Positions 63,674-64,000 of a stretch of 64,000 nucleotides of DNA are shown one piece after another (within the stretch, counting starts at the first letter, position 1; each line of letters begins with the position of its first letter). Origin of the DNA: Pseudoalteromonas phenolica (GTDB lineage: Bacteria > Pseudomonadota > Gammaproteobacteria > Enterobacterales > Alteromonadaceae); the NCBI RefSeq assembly GCF_005876835.1, contig NZ_PPSW01000006.1:248001-312000 (forward strand), given 5' to 3'. The position numbers and the translations under genes are program-made. The notes under the pieces were generated by a model, which was not told the origin of the DNA, did not search any database, and saw only the letters and a list, made by a program, of their open reading frames with translations.

Positions 63674-63773
63674 CAACGCCTTTGTTAACAGGCTAAATAT
63701 AGTTGGCTAGAATATGCGACGAAGGAGCAAAAGCCAACTATATTTTATCCTTGTTTAACAACTTGTTAGGTGC
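63674..63773 (-). repeat. attC-like inverted repeat (integron cassette site)
   Basis: A long imperfect inverted repeat: AAATATAGTTGGCT (63696-63709) pairs with AGCCAACTATATTT (63732-63745), and outer arms TTGTTAACAGG / CCTTGTTTAACAA extend it. The right end is CTTGTTAGGTGCG, so the minus strand shows ACCTAAC (RYYYAAC) and, at the other end, GCGTTGGTAT, one base short of GTTRRRY. Size (about 100 bp) and layout suit an attC. A minus-strand ORF ends inside it, as cassette ORFs often do. No integrase is in the window. Confidence 0.5.
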
Positions 63774-63926
63774 GTTGCTTGTAGAACTGGGCAATTAGAA
63801 TACCACCCGCCCAAATAAGCGAAGCTAGAGATAAAATATAAGTCGAGCTAAAAAAGCCGATAAATCCGCCAATTATTAAAGCTATTAAGCCTAAGATGAA
63901 TGTTAAAACTGTTAATTTAGAAACAT
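63766..63926 (-). pseudogene. Small two-helix membrane ORF ending in the attC-like site
   Basis: The minus-strand frame reads LTVLTFILGLIALIIGGFIG, FFSSTYILSLASLIWAGGIL and IAQFYKQRT-stop, with the stop within the ACCTAAC box. It lacks a start in frame; an ATG at 63926 (MFLN) is one base out of frame across an AAATTAAC stretch. It may be a frameshifted cassette gene of about 50 codons. Confidence 0.4.
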
Positions 63927-64000
63927 TAGAATTTTAAAGTGGGTGTCTATTTCTTTATTTCTACCCACACCTAAAACAAAAGCGGCCAATATTATTAACT

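Noticed and set aside
1-64000. tRNA, rRNA or CRISPR arrays
   Set aside because: No cloverleaf-like G/C-rich segment, rRNA signature or regularly spaced short repeat was seen on reading both strands.

Overview
The window reads as chromosomal DNA of a marine gammaproteobacterium of the Alteromonadales, most likely Pseudoalteromonas or a close relative. It is A+T-rich by eye. The case rests on csiV next to mfd, MiaE, ArfA, rhombosortase, an aguA-aguB pair, a Vibrio-type syp exopolysaccharide locus, and interspersed repeats ending in ATACCAAT/ATTGGTAT. This is inference from gene content; no database search was possible. I saw no rRNA, tRNA or CRISPR array.

Layout. 1-3741: end of an RND efflux operon (adaptor plus pump). 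3798-4214: lone receiver protein. 4272-23018: a large exopolysaccharide/biofilm locus whose gene content matches the syp locus of Vibrio fischeri, but in permuted order: a divergent family 2 glycosyltransferase, then glycosyltransferase-sypK-L-M-N, then sypO-P-Q/R (Q and R fused), then sypA-B-C-D-E-G. The sensor kinase gene sypF is absent. 23151-24311: a membrane diguanylate cyclase. 24397-31617: minus-strand housekeeping genes (small lipoprotein, csiV, mfd, aguB, aguA, PilZ-like protein). 31784-34236: an S66 peptidase, a second diguanylate cyclase and a candidate small RNA. 34387-39856: an antiporter followed upstream by a tgpA/DUF58/moxR/receiver operon. 40156-50393: mostly minus-strand genes, including SOS-controlled umuDC, miaE, a sulfotransferase, a SIMPL protein, maeA and ggt, with two copies of a 150-200 bp repeat. 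50469-58367: rhombosortase, a frameshifted esterase, an S9 peptidase, an outer membrane barrel, a serine hydrolase and a CadC-type regulator. 58411-62577: small genes, including arfA and a DapA-family aldolase. 62792-64000: a decayed IS110-family element beside an attC-like inverted repeat.

How the syp-like part works together. SypG (21573-23018) is a sigma-54 enhancer-binding response regulator. A 13-bp dyad, TTGCA-N3-TGCAA, recurs in the non-coding gaps before three of the transcription units, and sigma-54 -24/-12 candidates lie at 5263-5277 (minus), 5368-5383, 11282-11297 and 15971-15987. The dyad centre is about 83-84 bases upstream of the predicted start for two of them. The STAS protein SypA and the kinase/receiver/phosphatase SypE form a partner-switching pair. 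SypR primes undecaprenyl phosphate, the glycosyltransferases and acetyltransferase build the repeat unit, SypK flips it, SypL polymerises or ligates it, SypO/D set chain length, and SypC (with lipoprotein SypB) exports it. Two GGDEF proteins and a PilZ-like protein nearby fit a c-di-GMP-dependent biofilm programme.
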